The notes below the pieces were generated by a model. The model did no database searches, was not told the DNA's origin, and was given only the letters and a program-made list of their open reading frames with translations. Made by a program: the position numbers and the translations under genes. Shown here in pieces: positions 23,495 through 33,123 of a DNA stretch of 64,000 nucleotides (the first letter of the stretch is position 1; the number at the start of each line of letters is the position of its first letter). Origin of the DNA: Streptomyces sp. NBC_01754 (GTDB taxonomy: Bacteria; Actinomycetota; Actinomycetes; Streptomycetales; Streptomycetaceae); NCBI RefSeq assembly GCF_035918015.1, contig NZ_CP109132.1, positions 1,860,001 through 1,924,000 of the forward strand. Direction: 5' to 3'.

Positions 23495-24406
23495 TCAGCC
23501 CTTGACGGCTCCGGCGGACATGCCGGTGACCAGGTGCTTCTGAGCGAACAGGAAGACCAGGGCGGCCGGGATCGCGATCAGCACGGACGCCGCGGTCATG
23601 GGGCCCCACTGGGCTCCGTACTGGTTGACGAACTTCTGGAGTCCGCCCGCGAGCGTCAGGTTCTCGTCGCCGACCATGAAGGCGGAGGCGTACGCCACCT
23701 CGCCCCAGGCGGTGATGAAGGAGTAGAAGGCGGTGACGGCGAGGCCGGGCTTGGCGAGCGGCAGGACGAGCCGCCAGAACGTGCCGAACGGGGTGAGGCC
23801 GTCGACCTGTCCGGACTCGTCGATCTCGCGCGGGATGGTGTCGAAGAAGCCCTTCATCATCCACGCGCAGAACGGCACCGAGATGGTGAGGTAGGTGATG
23901 ACGAGCCCGGCCGGCTGGTTGATGAGGCCGAGCGTCGACATGATGTTGTAGATCGGCACGATGAGGACGGCGACCGGGAACATCTGGGTGATCAGCAGCG
24001 TCCACATCAGCCCGCGCTTGCCGGGGAAGCGGAACCGGCTGACGGCGTAGCCGGTGGTGGCGGAGACGAAGACACCGATGACGGTGGTGAGTCCCGCGAT
24101 GATCACGGAGTTGCCGAACCAGGTCAGGAACTCGGTGTCCCTGATGAGGTTCGTGTAGTTCTCGAACGTCGTCTCTTTGAAGAAGTCCGTCGTGGTGGCG
24201 AACTTCGCCGGCTTGAGCGAGGTCAGCAGGACCCACAGCACGGGGAAGACCGCGATCACGGACGCGATGATCAGTGTGAGGTGCAGCGCCACGGAGGCAC
24301 CGGGGGAACGCCGGCCGCGCGTCCGGGGCTTGCGGGCGGAGTGCCGGGCGGGGGCGGTCCCGGCGGTGGCGGGGCGCGCGTGGGTGGTCTGTGCGGCGGT
24401 GGTCAC
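23495..24406 (-). CDS. malG: Maltose/maltodextrin ABC transporter permease MalG
   Basis: A 303-residue inner-membrane permease with six predicted helices after a 35-residue basic cytoplasmic tail. The binding-protein-dependent transport signature (EAA loop) lies at DEIPREIDESGQVDGLTPF-like sequence (about 200-220), which contacts the ATPase. It forms a heterodimer with MalF. The GTG start at 24406 overlaps the malF stop by four bases (GTGA). The usual MalG ending is replaced by a slightly basic VTGMSAGAVKG tail, normal for this actinobacterial group. Confidence 0.93.
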   Translation of the reverse strand: MTTAAQTTHARPATAGTAPARHSARKPRTRGRRSPGASVALHLTLIIASVIAVFPVLWVLLTSLKPAKFATTTDFFKETTFENYTNLIRDTEFLTWFGNSVIIAGLTTVIGVFVSATTGYAVSRFRFPGKRGLMWTLLITQMFPVAVLIVPIYNIMSTLGLINQPAGLVITYLTISVPFCAWMMKGFFDTIPREIDESGQVDGLTPFGTFWRLVLPLAKPGLAVTAFYSFITAWGEVAYASAFMVGDENLTLAGGLQKFVNQYGAQWGPMTAASVLIAIPAALVFLFAQKHLVTGMSAGAVKG

Positions 24407-25419
24407 CAGGTGTCTCCCTGTGTGCGGAGCACTCGCCGGTAGACCACGGCGAAGAGCATCAGGAGGACGAGGATCAGCACACCCCAGGTGGAGGACTGCG
24501 CGAAGTCGCGCGGGCTGATCTCGAAGGAGAATTTGTACGCCTGGGTCACCAGGATCTGGGTGGACTCACCCGGCCCGCCCCGGGTCAGCAGGAAGATCAC
24601 CGGGAACATGTTGAAGGTCCAGATGGTGGAGAGCAGGACCACCGTGGTGGAGACCGGGCGCAGGCCCGGCAGGGTGACGTGGCGGAAGCGCTGCCATGCC
24701 GTCGCGCCGTCCATCTCCGCGGCCTCGTACTGCTCGGAGGGTATGGACTGGAGACCGCCCAGCAGCGCCACCATGATGAAGGGGATGCCGAGCCAGACGT
24801 TGACCGCGATGACGGAGAACTTCGCCCAGGTGGGGTCGTTCAGCCACGGGACGGAGTCGATCCCGGCGCCGCCGAGGATCTTGTTGAGCAGACCGCGCTC
24901 CTCGTTGTAGAGGAAGCGCCAGGCGAAGACGGAGACGAAGCCGGGGATGGCCCACGGCAGGATCAGGGCCATCCGGTAGGCGGAGCGGCCGGCGATCCTG
25001 CGGTTGAGGATGTTGGCGAGGCCCATGCCCAGGCAGAAGGTGATGGCCACGCAGGAGACCGTCCACACCAGCGTCCAGCCCAGCGTGCTGAGGAACTGGC
25101 CGCCGGTCAGGGCGTCGGCGTAGTTGTCGAGGCCCACGAACTTGTAGGTCGCGGGCATCTCGTTGACGCCGATGGACCGTGCGACGTTCCGCTCGTTGGC
25201 GTCGGTCAGCGACAGCCAGATACCGCGGACCAGCGGGTAGCCGATGATCACGCCGATCACGATCACGACCGGGGCGACCATGGTCCAGGCGTACCAGTGG
25301 ACCGACAGGGCCCGCCGGAGCCTGCTCGGCGGCGGGGGGTTACCAGTACCGCGGCTCCGGCCGCGGGCGACGTCGTCGCCCGCGGCCTTCGCCACCGACT
25401 GGCTGGTGTGGACAGCCAT
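24403..25419 (-). CDS. malF: Maltose/maltodextrin ABC transporter permease MalF
   Basis: A 338-residue permease of the carbohydrate uptake type. After a cytoplasmic tail there are six helices and an EAA loop (EQYEAAEMDGATAWQRF, about 235-250). It is shorter than enteric MalF because it lacks the large periplasmic loop, as in other actinobacteria. It starts with ATG at 25419, 21 bases after malE, and overlaps malG. No ATPase gene is present in the operon; Streptomyces sugar importers of this class share the MsiK ATPase encoded elsewhere. Confidence 0.93.
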   Translation of the reverse strand: MAVHTSQSVAKAAGDDVARGRSRGTGNPPPPSRLRRALSVHWYAWTMVAPVVIVIGVIIGYPLVRGIWLSLTDANERNVARSIGVNEMPATYKFVGLDNYADALTGGQFLSTLGWTLVWTVSCVAITFCLGMGLANILNRRIAGRSAYRMALILPWAIPGFVSVFAWRFLYNEERGLLNKILGGAGIDSVPWLNDPTWAKFSVIAVNVWLGIPFIMVALLGGLQSIPSEQYEAAEMDGATAWQRFRHVTLPGLRPVSTTVVLLSTIWTFNMFPVIFLLTRGGPGESTQILVTQAYKFSFEISPRDFAQSSTWGVLILVLLMLFAVVYRRVLRTQGDTW

Positions 25420-25440
25420 CAGCCGGCCTGCCTTCCTGGG

Positions 25441-26715
25441 TTACTTCCAGCCCTCGAGGAGCTTGCGGTAGGAGTCTCCGGTCGCCTTCGCGGCCTTCTC
25501 CGGCGTGGTCTGGCCGGTGAGGACGTTGGTGTACTGGGTGTTCAGCGGGGCGAAGAGGCTGCCGGTCTCGGGGATCCAGGGGCGCTCGACTGCGGTCTCC
25601 ACGACGGGCTTGAAGAACTGGACGATCTCGCTGTCCACGGCCTGCTGCTTGGTGTACGCGGAGGTGCGGGTCGGCAGCAGGTTCAGCTCGCCGGCGGTCT
25701 GCGCCTGGGCCTCGACGGAGGTCATGTAGTCGACGAAGGCGTAGGACGCCTCCAGGTTCTTGGAGCCCGCGTAGACGGCGAGGTTGTGGCCGCCCTGCGG
25801 GGCGCCCTGACCGGCGGAGCCGGCCGGAACCGTGGAGATACCCAGGTTCTCCTTGTCGGAGAACTCCTTGCCGGTCAGTGTGTCGGCCACGGCCCAGGGG
25901 CCGTTGATCATCATCGCGACGTCGCCGTTCTTGAACGACTGCATCATGTTCTCCCAGCCGTCCGTGGCGTCGGTCTTGGCCGCCCCGGAATCGACGAGGT
26001 CCTTCACGACACCGAACGCCTTGACGCCCGCGGCGTTGTCGACGGTGACGGTCTTGTCGGCCCCGTCGACCAGGTCGCCGCCCTCGCCGTAGAGGAAGGA
26101 CAGGAAGTAGTACGAGTCGTCGCCGCGCAGGTAGAGACCGGTCTTGCCGGTCTTGTCCTTGATCTTCTTGGAGACGCTCTTCAGCTCGTCGATGTTCGCG
26201 GGCGGCTCGACGCCGGCGTCCTTGAACAGCTTCCTGTTGTAGAAGACGCCCATGGAGTCGATGACCTGCGGGACGGCGTACGTCTTGCCGTTGTACTTCG
26301 TGGAGGCGACGGCCTGCTGGAGGAAGTCGTCCTGGTCCTTGAGGGCCGCGGTGCCGTCCAGCGCGGCGAGGTAGCCGAGGTCGGCGAACTCGGGGGTCCA
26401 GGCGACCTCGGAGCGGATGACGTCCGGGGCACCGGAGCCGGCCTGCGCCGCGTTCTTGAACTTGTTCTGCGCGTCACCGAACGGGACGCTGACGTACTTG
26501 ACGTCGACCTTCGGGTGTTCCTTCTCGAAGCCCTCGGCGATCTTCTTGAAGACCTTGTCCTCAGTGCCGACGTTCGAGGTGTCCCACCACGTCACCGTGC
26601 CGGAGAGCTCACCCGAACTCTTGCTGCCGCCGTCGGACTCGTCGTCACTGCCGCAGGCGGTCGCCGCGAGCGCCAGGGCCGCGACCAGGGCGGTGGCCGT
26701 TATGCCACGTCGCAT
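25441..26715 (-). CDS. malE: Maltose/maltodextrin-binding lipoprotein MalE
   Basis: A 424-residue extracellular solute-binding protein. The lipoprotein signal peptide ends in ALAATAC, so Cys at about 21 is lipidated and anchors it to the outer face of the membrane. The family 1 binding-protein fold follows (VTWWDTSN, INGPWAVAD, YMTSVEAQAQ). It delivers maltodextrins to MalF/MalG. It is the first gene of the operon and is divergent from malR, with operator-like palindromes in the gap. The ATG at 26715 gives a normal signal peptide. Confidence 0.94.
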   Translation of the reverse strand: MRRGITATALVAALALAATACGSDDESDGGSKSSGELSGTVTWWDTSNVGTEDKVFKKIAEGFEKEHPKVDVKYVSVPFGDAQNKFKNAAQAGSGAPDVIRSEVAWTPEFADLGYLAALDGTAALKDQDDFLQQAVASTKYNGKTYAVPQVIDSMGVFYNRKLFKDAGVEPPANIDELKSVSKKIKDKTGKTGLYLRGDDSYYFLSFLYGEGGDLVDGADKTVTVDNAAGVKAFGVVKDLVDSGAAKTDATDGWENMMQSFKNGDVAMMINGPWAVADTLTGKEFSDKENLGISTVPAGSAGQGAPQGGHNLAVYAGSKNLEASYAFVDYMTSVEAQAQTAGELNLLPTRTSAYTKQQAVDSEIVQFFKPVVETAVERPWIPETGSLFAPLNTQYTNVLTGQTTPEKAAKATGDSYRKLLEGWK

Positions 26716-27072
26716 CTGAACTCCTTCAACTGCCGTACCGCTCCGTCGCGGCGCCGGGTCGACGTGAACGTAACAAGGATGAAAGAAGACCGAAAGACCT
26801 TGCGGAAGATTTCTGCAAGCTCCGCCGATCGTTACATTGGCGTGTCCTCAAGGTTGCCGTCAAGACTCTTGACGAAACCGCTCACGGACTGCACGCCCCA
26901 GGCCAGGCCCCGTGTGCGGACGTCGCGGTGGCCCTGCGGGGCGGACGGAGCGGGCCCGCAAGCCGTTGCAAGATGTTTCCCGCAGCGGCCCCAAAGATCG
27001 CGACGGCGTGCGCCTGCCGCCTGGATCCTGATCACGGTGGGCAATCCGACACACGCCCGGTACAGTCCCCTC
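26716..27072. promoter_or_regulatory. malE-malR control region with MalR operator candidates
   Basis: This 357-base gap has no gene. It contains a 21-bp imperfect palindrome bounded by CTTGC and GCAAG (26799-26819), a perfect 15-bp palindrome GTCAAG-ACT-CTTGAC (26859-26873), and a third related site, GTTGCAAGATGTTTCCCGCA, at about 26965-26984. CTTGC/GCAAG half sites match those upstream of the amylase. The malR promoter ends with TACAGT (27061-27066), six bases before its ATG and without a Shine-Dalgarno, so malR mRNA is probably leaderless. Confidence 0.65.
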
Positions 27073-28110
27073 ATGACCGCACGGCTTGCCGATATCGCAG
27101 CTCAGGCGGGGGTCAGCGAAGCGACGGTCAGCCGCGTGCTCAACGGCAAGCCCGGTGTCGCCGCGGCCACCCGCGAATCCGTCCTCGCGGCGCTCGACGT
27201 CCTCGGCTACGAACGCCCCGTACGACTGCGCCGGCGCAGCGCCGGCCTGGTGGGGCTGATCACGCCCGAGTTGGAGAACCCGATCTTCCCCGCGCTGGCC
27301 CAGGTCATCGGCCAGGCGCTGACCCGGCAGGGGTACACGCCCGTGCTGGCGACCCAGACGCCGGGCGGTTCCACGGAGGACGAGCTGACCGAAATGCTCG
27401 TCGACCGCGGGGTGTCGGGCATCATCTTCGTCTCCGGTCTGCACGCCGACACCTCCGCCGACATGCAGCGCTACGAACAACTCCGGGCCCAGGGAGTGCC
27501 GTTCGTCCTCGTCAACGGCTTCTCCCCCAAGGTGCGGGCACCGTTCATCTCGCCTGACGACCGGGCCGCGGTGCGGCTCGCTGTGACGCACCTGGTGGCC
27601 CTGGGACATGAGCGCATCGGCCTCGCGGTCGGCCCGAAGCGTTTCGTCCCGGTGCTCCGCAAGATCGAGGGTTTCCACTCCACGATGCGGGAGCAACTGG
27701 GCCTCACCGCGGAGGAGGCGGAGGAGCTGGTCCAGCACTCCCTCTACACCCTGGAGGGCGGCCAGGCCGCCGCCTCCGCACTGATGGAGCGCGGCTGCAC
27801 GGCAGTGGTGTGCGCGAGCGACATGATGGCGCTGGGCGCGATCCGTGCGGCCCGCCGGGTCTCGCGGGAGGTTCCGCGCGAGCTGTCCGTGGTCGGGTAC
27901 GACGACTCCCCGCTCATAGCGTTCACGGATCCGCCGCTGACCACGGTCCGGCAGCCGGTGACGGCCATGGGGCAGGCGGCGGTGCGTACGCTGCTGGAGG
28001 AGATCGGCGGCACCCCGGCGCCGCACAGCGAGTTCGTGTTCATGCCGGAGCTGGTCGTCCGCGGTTCCACGGCCTCGGGCCCGTCCACGGGGGCCCTCCC
28101 CCGCCGGTGA
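27073..28110 (+). CDS. malR: Maltose operon repressor MalR (LacI family)
   Basis: A 345-residue LacI/GalR repressor. Residues 1-60 form the helix-turn-helix and hinge (RLADIAAQAGVSEATVSRVL, RESVLAALDVLGYERPV), and the rest is the ligand-binding domain (ENPIFPALAQVIGQ, FVSGLHADTSAD, ELVVRGS). In Streptomyces this regulator, divergent from malE, represses the maltose genes and mediates part of the glucose effect on amylase. The ATG at 27073 is set by the start of homology and the -10 spacing. Reading continues far upstream in frame, but that is antisense to malE and malF. Confidence 0.93.
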   Translation: MTARLADIAAQAGVSEATVSRVLNGKPGVAAATRESVLAALDVLGYERPVRLRRRSAGLVGLITPELENPIFPALAQVIGQALTRQGYTPVLATQTPGGSTEDELTEMLVDRGVSGIIFVSGLHADTSADMQRYEQLRAQGVPFVLVNGFSPKVRAPFISPDDRAAVRLAVTHLVALGHERIGLAVGPKRFVPVLRKIEGFHSTMREQLGLTAEEAEELVQHSLYTLEGGQAAASALMERGCTAVVCASDMMALGAIRAARRVSREVPRELSVVGYDDSPLIAFTDPPLTTVRQPVTAMGQAAVRTLLEEIGGTPAPHSEFVFMPELVVRGSTASGPSTGALPRR

Positions 28111-28186
28111 GGGACTCGATGTGCGGCGGTCGCCGGACCGGAGGATCATCGGGCTGACGGGGACGTATCTGGCAGACTCTGCGCTT

Positions 28187-29257
28187 ATGGGTGATGCGCA
28201 CGTGACCACACAGGAAGACCGCAAGGCGGGCACCCCCTCACACGTCACCGGCGGACCGGTGTCCGCGGGTTCGACAAGGACGCGTACGCGCGCGCGCCTG
28301 GGTGCCCTGCGCTCCCCGCGCCGGCCCCGTCTCTGGTTCGAGATCCTGCTGATCGCGGTGAGTTACTGGCTGTACTCGCTCGTGCGCAACGCGGTACCGG
28401 AGCAGAAGGCCGCTGCCCTGCGCAACGCCGACTGGATCTGGTCGCTGGAGCACGCGGCGGGCCTCGCGTTCGAGAAGACGGTCAACCACGCCGTCAACTC
28501 GGTGACATGGCTGATCGTGTCGATGAACTACTACTACGCGACCCTGCACTTCATCGTCACCATCGCGGTCCTGGTCTGGCTTTTCCGGCGCCATCCAGGC
28601 CGCTACGCGGCGGCCCGCCTGATCCTCTTCGCCACCACGGCCGTCGCCCTGCTCGGCTACTACCTCTTCCCCCTGGCGCCACCCCGCCTGATGAGGGGCG
28701 GGGGGTTCATCGACACGGTGCTGCTGCACGAGACCTGGGGCTCGATGGCCTCCGGGAACTTCAAGCAGATGTCGAACCAGTACGCGGCGATGCCCTCGAT
28801 GCACATCGGCTGGTCGCTCTGGTGCGGGCTGACGGTCTTCGCGCTGGCCCGGGTGCCCTGGGTCCGTGTCCTGGGCCTGCTGTACCCGGTGGCGACCCTG
28901 GTGGTGATCGTGGCGACGGCGAACCACTTCTGGCTGGACGCGGTGGGCGGTATGGCGTGCCTGGCGTTCGGCTACGCCGTGTCGTACGTCTGGTACGGAT
29001 CGCTGCCGCACCGGCTGCCGAAGGTGGTGCCGGGGCGGCGGCGCACGGGCCGCCTGCGCGCCCTGCGCCGCCCGGTGTCGCCGGCCGCCTCGCGTCCCGC
29101 GCCGGGCCCGGCCGCCTCGCGCCGCGCGCCCGTCCCGTCCGGCCCGCCCGCCCCGGGCCGCCCGTCGGCGCCGTCCGCGAGCCGCCCGGTGGTGCCGCCA
29201 CGGCGGCCTGAGCCGGACACGGCTGCCGCGGTGCCGCCGACACCACCGGGGGCGTAG
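28187..29257 (+). CDS. PAP2-superfamily membrane phosphatase/phosphotransferase
   Basis: A 356-residue integral membrane protein with about six helices. The PAP2/AUR1-like catalytic histidines are in AMPSMHIGWSLWCG and ANHFWLDAVGG, the two conserved C-terminal phosphatase motifs. Related actinobacterial proteins act on lipid phosphates or transfer inositol phosphate. A Pro/Ala/Arg-rich cytoplasmic tail (about 285-356) has no homology. The ATG at 28187 lies eight bases after a CAGACT hexamer, and no Shine-Dalgarno is present. It converges on glnE. Confidence 0.85.
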   Translation: MGDAHVTTQEDRKAGTPSHVTGGPVSAGSTRTRTRARLGALRSPRRPRLWFEILLIAVSYWLYSLVRNAVPEQKAAALRNADWIWSLEHAAGLAFEKTVNHAVNSVTWLIVSMNYYYATLHFIVTIAVLVWLFRRHPGRYAAARLILFATTAVALLGYYLFPLAPPRLMRGGGFIDTVLLHETWGSMASGNFKQMSNQYAAMPSMHIGWSLWCGLTVFALARVPWVRVLGLLYPVATLVVIVATANHFWLDAVGGMACLAFGYAVSYVWYGSLPHRLPKVVPGRRRTGRLRALRRPVSPAASRPAPGPAASRRAPVPSGPPAPGRPSAPSASRPVVPPRRPEPDTAAAVPPTPPGA

Positions 29258-29307
29258 AGGGCGGCGGGCGGTGGAAGGGCGGCGTCGGCCGTCCGTACGG
29301 GGCCGCC

Positions 29308-32304
29308 TCAGCCCGCCGCCCCGTAGAACAGCTCCTCCATCACCGCACGGGCCCGGCGCGTGATCCGCCGGTAGTCGTCCAGCATGTCGCCGACGTGCCC
29401 CGGTTCGTACCCCAGATACCGCCCCACCGCCGCCAGCTCACGCGGATTCGAGGGGAAGGTGTCCCCGGGCCGTCCCCGTACCAGCATCACCGCGTTCCGC
29501 ACCCGGGTGGCGAGCACCCACGCGTCGTCCAGTGTCCGCGCCTCCTCGTGCCCGATGAGCTCCGCCGCGCACGCGGCCGCCAGCGCCTCGCGGGTGCGGG
29601 TCGTGCGCAGCCCGGTCTCGGCCCAGCCGTGCCGCATCTGCGTCAGCTGGACCGTCCACTCCACGTCGCTGAGCCCGCCCCGGCCCAGCTTGGCGTGGAG
29701 CGTGGGATCGGCGCCGCGCGGGATGCGTTCGGTCTCCATCCGCGCCTTGAGCCGACGGATCTCGCGGACCGCGTCGTCGCCGAGCCCCTGGGCCGGGTAG
29801 CGCAGCGGGTCGACCATCTCCACGAAGGCCCGGCCCAGGTCCTCGTCCCCGGCCATCGGTTCGGCGCGCAGCAGCGCCTGGCTCTCCCAGACCTGCGACC
29901 AGCGCCGGTAGTACGCCGCGTACGACTTCAGGGTGCGCACCATCGGTCCGCTCCTGCCTTCGGGACGCAGGTCCGCGTCGATCAGCAGCGGCGGGTCGGC
30001 GGTGGGCAGCTGGAGCAGCCGGCGCATCTCCGTGACGACGGTGTTCGCGGCGCGGGTCGCCTCCTCGTCGCCGACGCCCTCCCGGGGCTCGTGCACGAAC
30101 AGGACGTCCGCGTCGGAGCCGTAGCTCAGCTCGTGCCCGCCGAAGCGGCCCATGCCGATGACCGCGAACCGCGTCGGCAGGCTGTCGCCCCACCGCTCGC
30201 GTACGGCGGCGCGCAGGGCCCCGGAGATCGTGGCGGCGTTCAGGTCGGTCACGGCGGGGCCGACCCGGTCCACGAGCGCGCCCGGGTCGGCCTCGGCGGG
30301 TCTCTCCTCCGTGCCGTACGAACCGATCAGGTCGGCGGCCGCCGTGCGGAAGAGCTCCCGGCGCCGCACCCCTCGTGTCACCGCGACAGCCGTCTCGGCG
30401 TCGGGGGCGCGCCGGACGGCGGCCAGCACCTCCTGTTCCAGGTGGACCCGGCCGCGTGGTTTCAGCCCCTCGGGGTCACCGAGGATGGCGACAGCCTCCG
30501 GGGCGCGCATCAGCAGGTCGGGGGCGAAACGGCCGGCCGACAGGACGCGGGCGAGGTTCTCCGCCGCCGCTCCCTCGTCCCGCAGCAGCCGCAGGTACCA
30601 GGGGGTCTTGCCGAGCGCGTCGGAGACCTGCCGGAAGCCGAGGAGACCGGCGTCCGGGTCGGCGGAGTCCGCGAACCAGCCCAGCAGCACCGGGAGCAGG
30701 GTGCGCTGGATGGCCGCCTTGCGGGACACCCCGTTGGTCAGTGCCTCCAGGTGGCGCAGGGCGGCGGCGGGGTCGGCGTACCCCAGGGCCTCCAGCCGGA
30801 TGACGGCCGCCTTGGCGCTGAGCCGCCGCTCACCGGGTGCCAGCTGGGCGACCGCGTCCAGCAACGGCCGGTAGAAGAGCTTCTCGTGCAGCCGGCGCAC
30901 CACGGACGCGTGCCGCCGCCACGCCCGGTTCAGCTCGGCGACCGGTTCGGTGCGCAGCCCGAGGGAACGGCCGAGCCTCCGCAGGTCCGCCTCGTCCTCG
31001 GGGACGAGATGGGTGCGGCGCAGCCTGTAGAGCTGGATACGGTGCTCCATGGCCCGCAGGAAGCGGTAGGCCTCGTCCAGCTGCGCCGCGTCCGCCCGTC
31101 CGACGTAACCGCCGTCGGCGAGGGCGCCCAGGGCCTCCAGGGTGGAGCCGGCCCGCAGGGTGGTGTCGCCGCGCCCGTGGACGAGCTGGAGGAGCTGGAC
31201 GGCGAACTCGACGTCCCTGAGCCCGCCCGGTCCGAGCTTGAGCTCGCGGTCGACCCGGTCGACGGGGATGTTGTCGACGACGCGGCGGCGCATCTTCTGC
31301 ACGTCGCCGACGAAGTTCTCCCGGTCGGCGGCCTGCCACACCAGCGGCGACACCGCCGCGACGTACTCCGCGCCCAGCTCCCGGTCCCCGGCGACCGGCC
31401 GGGCCTTCAGCAGCGCCTGGAACTCCCAGGTCTTGGCCCATCGCTGGTAGTAGGCGAGGTGCGAGGACACGGTCCGGACCAGCGGCCCGTTGCGGCCTTC
31501 GGGGCGGAGGTTGGCGTCGACGGGCCAGATGGTCCCCTCGACGGTGGTGTCGGAGCAGATCCGCATCATGTGGGCGGCGAGCCGGGTGGCGGCCTGGAGG
31601 GCCGGGTTCTCCTCCGCCCCCTCGACGGGCTCGCCGACGAAGATGACGTCCACGTCCGAGACGTAGTTCAGTTCGTGCCCGCCGCATTTACCCATCGCGA
31701 TGACGGCCAGCCTGCACAGCGCGGCGTCCTCCGGGGCGTCGGCGCGGGCGATCGCGAGCGCCGCACGGAGCGTGGCCGTCGCCAGGTCGGCCAGTTCGGC
31801 GGCCACCTCCGCGACGTCCGTGGTGCCGCACACGTCACGGGCCGCTATCGACAGCAGGGCCCGGCGGTAGGCCACCCGCAGCGCGTCCGGGTCCACCGCG
31901 TCGGCGAGCATGTACTCGAATTCGCTGATCCCCGGGTGCAGGTCGGTGGCCTCGTACGTGGCGAGGGCCTGCCAGTCGCGGGGGTGCCGCGCCAGATGGT
32001 CCCCGAGCACCTCGGAGGCGCCCAGCACGCCGAGCAGCCGGTCCCGCAGCGGTTTGGCGGTGGCGACGGTGTCCAGCAGCATCTGCCGCTCCCCGGGCTC
32101 CTGCGCCTCGGCGAGCCGTACGAAGCCGTGCAGGGCGAGATCGGGGTCGGCGGTCGCCCCGAGTCCTTCGAGCAGGACGGGATCGGTCCGTACCGAGGCG
32201 AGTTCCGGGAGGTCCAGCAGCCGCTCGGCGGCGGACGGGTCGGTGAAACCGTGCCGCAGCAGTCGGGTGAAGGTACTGCTCCTGCGTCCCGGCACCGATG
32301 TCAT
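29308..32304 (-). CDS. glnE: Bifunctional glutamine synthetase adenylyltransferase/deadenylase
   Basis: A 998-residue enzyme that adds AMP to, and removes it from, the regulatory tyrosine of GlnA-type glutamine synthetase according to nitrogen status. Two homologous nucleotidyltransferase halves are visible, each with the GxGxxGGxELxxxSDxD pattern: IAMGKCGGHELNYVSDVDVI in the N-terminal deadenylase half and IGMGRFGGHELSYGSDADVL in the C-terminal adenylylase half. Each is followed by a helical GlnD-PII-uridylyltransferase-like domain (LKLGPGGLRDVEF and LGRGGLSDVEWTV). The ATG at 32304 begins at the family N-terminus; a 96-codon upstream extension is not homologous. It stands near the glnA2-type gene, as in mycobacteria. 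Confidence 0.95.
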   Translation of the reverse strand: MTSVPGRRSSTFTRLLRHGFTDPSAAERLLDLPELASVRTDPVLLEGLGATADPDLALHGFVRLAEAQEPGERQMLLDTVATAKPLRDRLLGVLGASEVLGDHLARHPRDWQALATYEATDLHPGISEFEYMLADAVDPDALRVAYRRALLSIAARDVCGTTDVAEVAAELADLATATLRAALAIARADAPEDAALCRLAVIAMGKCGGHELNYVSDVDVIFVGEPVEGAEENPALQAATRLAAHMMRICSDTTVEGTIWPVDANLRPEGRNGPLVRTVSSHLAYYQRWAKTWEFQALLKARPVAGDRELGAEYVAAVSPLVWQAADRENFVGDVQKMRRRVVDNIPVDRVDRELKLGPGGLRDVEFAVQLLQLVHGRGDTTLRAGSTLEALGALADGGYVGRADAAQLDEAYRFLRAMEHRIQLYRLRRTHLVPEDEADLRRLGRSLGLRTEPVAELNRAWRRHASVVRRLHEKLFYRPLLDAVAQLAPGERRLSAKAAVIRLEALGYADPAAALRHLEALTNGVSRKAAIQRTLLPVLLGWFADSADPDAGLLGFRQVSDALGKTPWYLRLLRDEGAAAENLARVLSAGRFAPDLLMRAPEAVAILGDPEGLKPRGRVHLEQEVLAAVRRAPDAETAVAVTRGVRRRELFRTAAADLIGSYGTEERPAEADPGALVDRVGPAVTDLNAATISGALRAAVRERWGDSLPTRFAVIGMGRFGGHELSYGSDADVLFVHEPREGVGDEEATRAANTVVTEMRRLLQLPTADPPLLIDADLRPEGRSGPMVRTLKSYAAYYRRWSQVWESQALLRAEPMAGDEDLGRAFVEMVDPLRYPAQGLGDDAVREIRRLKARMETERIPRGADPTLHAKLGRGGLSDVEWTVQLTQMRHGWAETGLRTTRTREALAAACAAELIGHEEARTLDDAWVLATRVRNAVMLVRGRPGDTFPSNPRELAAVGRYLGYEPGHVGDMLDDYRRITRRARAVMEELFYGAAG

Positions 32305-32557
32305 CCCGCGCTCTCCCTGCCCACCGACCCACACGTATGCGTTCCACGAGCCTACGGGCTGTCCGGTCAGGGGCGTTCCGGCAACGCGGCGAAGCGCCAC
32401 CCCGGCTGCCGTGGTGGGCCCGCCGGGGGAGGCGGGTGCAGCTCGTGCGGGTTGTCCCCGCGCGATTCGGCGGCACGTCCGGGGCGGCGGCGTACACCCT
32501 TGGAGAACGGCCCCCAGTCCGCCGACACCGAGCCGCGCCGCTCCAGGGAGATCACTC

Positions 32558-33085
32558 ATGCCGCACCCGGACACGAACACCGCGCCCGACACCGTCCTGA
32601 ACCCGCACTACAGCGGGGTGGACGCCACTGCCCGCCCCTGGCCGGAAGCGGTCGGCCTGCTGACGGAGGCGGAACTGTACTGGCTGTCCACGGTCCGGCC
32701 CGACGGGCGTCCGCACGTGACCCCGCTGATCGGCGTCTGGTCGGACGGCGCGCTCCACTTCTGCACGGGTCCTTCGGAGCGCAAGGCACGCAATCTGGCC
32801 GCCAACCCGGAGGTCGTCCTGACCACGGGTGCCAACACCCTGAACGAGGGTTTCGACGTGGTGGTCGAGGGCCGGGCGGTCCGGGTGACGGACGAGGAAC
32901 GGCTGATCGCGCTGGCCGAGACCTGGGAGGCGAAGTACGGCGGCGACTGGCATTTCGGTGTCACGGACGGCATGTTCTCCAACGGAGCGGGCGGCCGTGC
33001 GGAGGTCCACCGGGTGGCCCCCCGCACGGCCTTCGGCTTCGCCAAGGGCGACCCGTACGGCCAGACCCGCTGGCGCTTCGTCTGA
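32558..33085 (+). CDS. Pyridoxamine 5'-phosphate oxidase-fold (FMN/F420) protein
   Basis: A 175-residue split-barrel flavin-binding protein. The start of the barrel (YWLSTVRPDGRPHVTPLIGVW), ALHFCTGPSERKARNL and the C-terminal DPYGQTRWRF are typical of the PPOX-class F420- or FMN-dependent oxidoreductases that are abundant in actinobacteria. The cofactor cannot be chosen from sequence alone. The ATG at 32558 has AGGGAG at 32545-32550. The 253-base gap before it is shared with the divergent glnE and shows no other gene. Confidence 0.85.
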   Translation: MPHPDTNTAPDTVLNPHYSGVDATARPWPEAVGLLTEAELYWLSTVRPDGRPHVTPLIGVWSDGALHFCTGPSERKARNLAANPEVVLTTGANTLNEGFDVVVEGRAVRVTDEERLIALAETWEAKYGGDWHFGVTDGMFSNGAGGRAEVHRVAPRTAFGFAKGDPYGQTRWRFV

Positions 33086-33123
33086 GGGGCAGCGCCCGCA
33101 GCTCCGTGGAACGGGCCCAGCGG

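Noticed and set aside
24391..27072. Upstream in-frame extension of malR
   Set aside because: It lies antisense to malE and malF. MalR homology and the leaderless promoter both place the start at 27073.
32305..32592. 96-codon N-terminal extension of glnE
   Set aside because: The extension is Arg/Gly/Pro-rich, runs into the divergent gene, and the family start matches the ATG at 32304.
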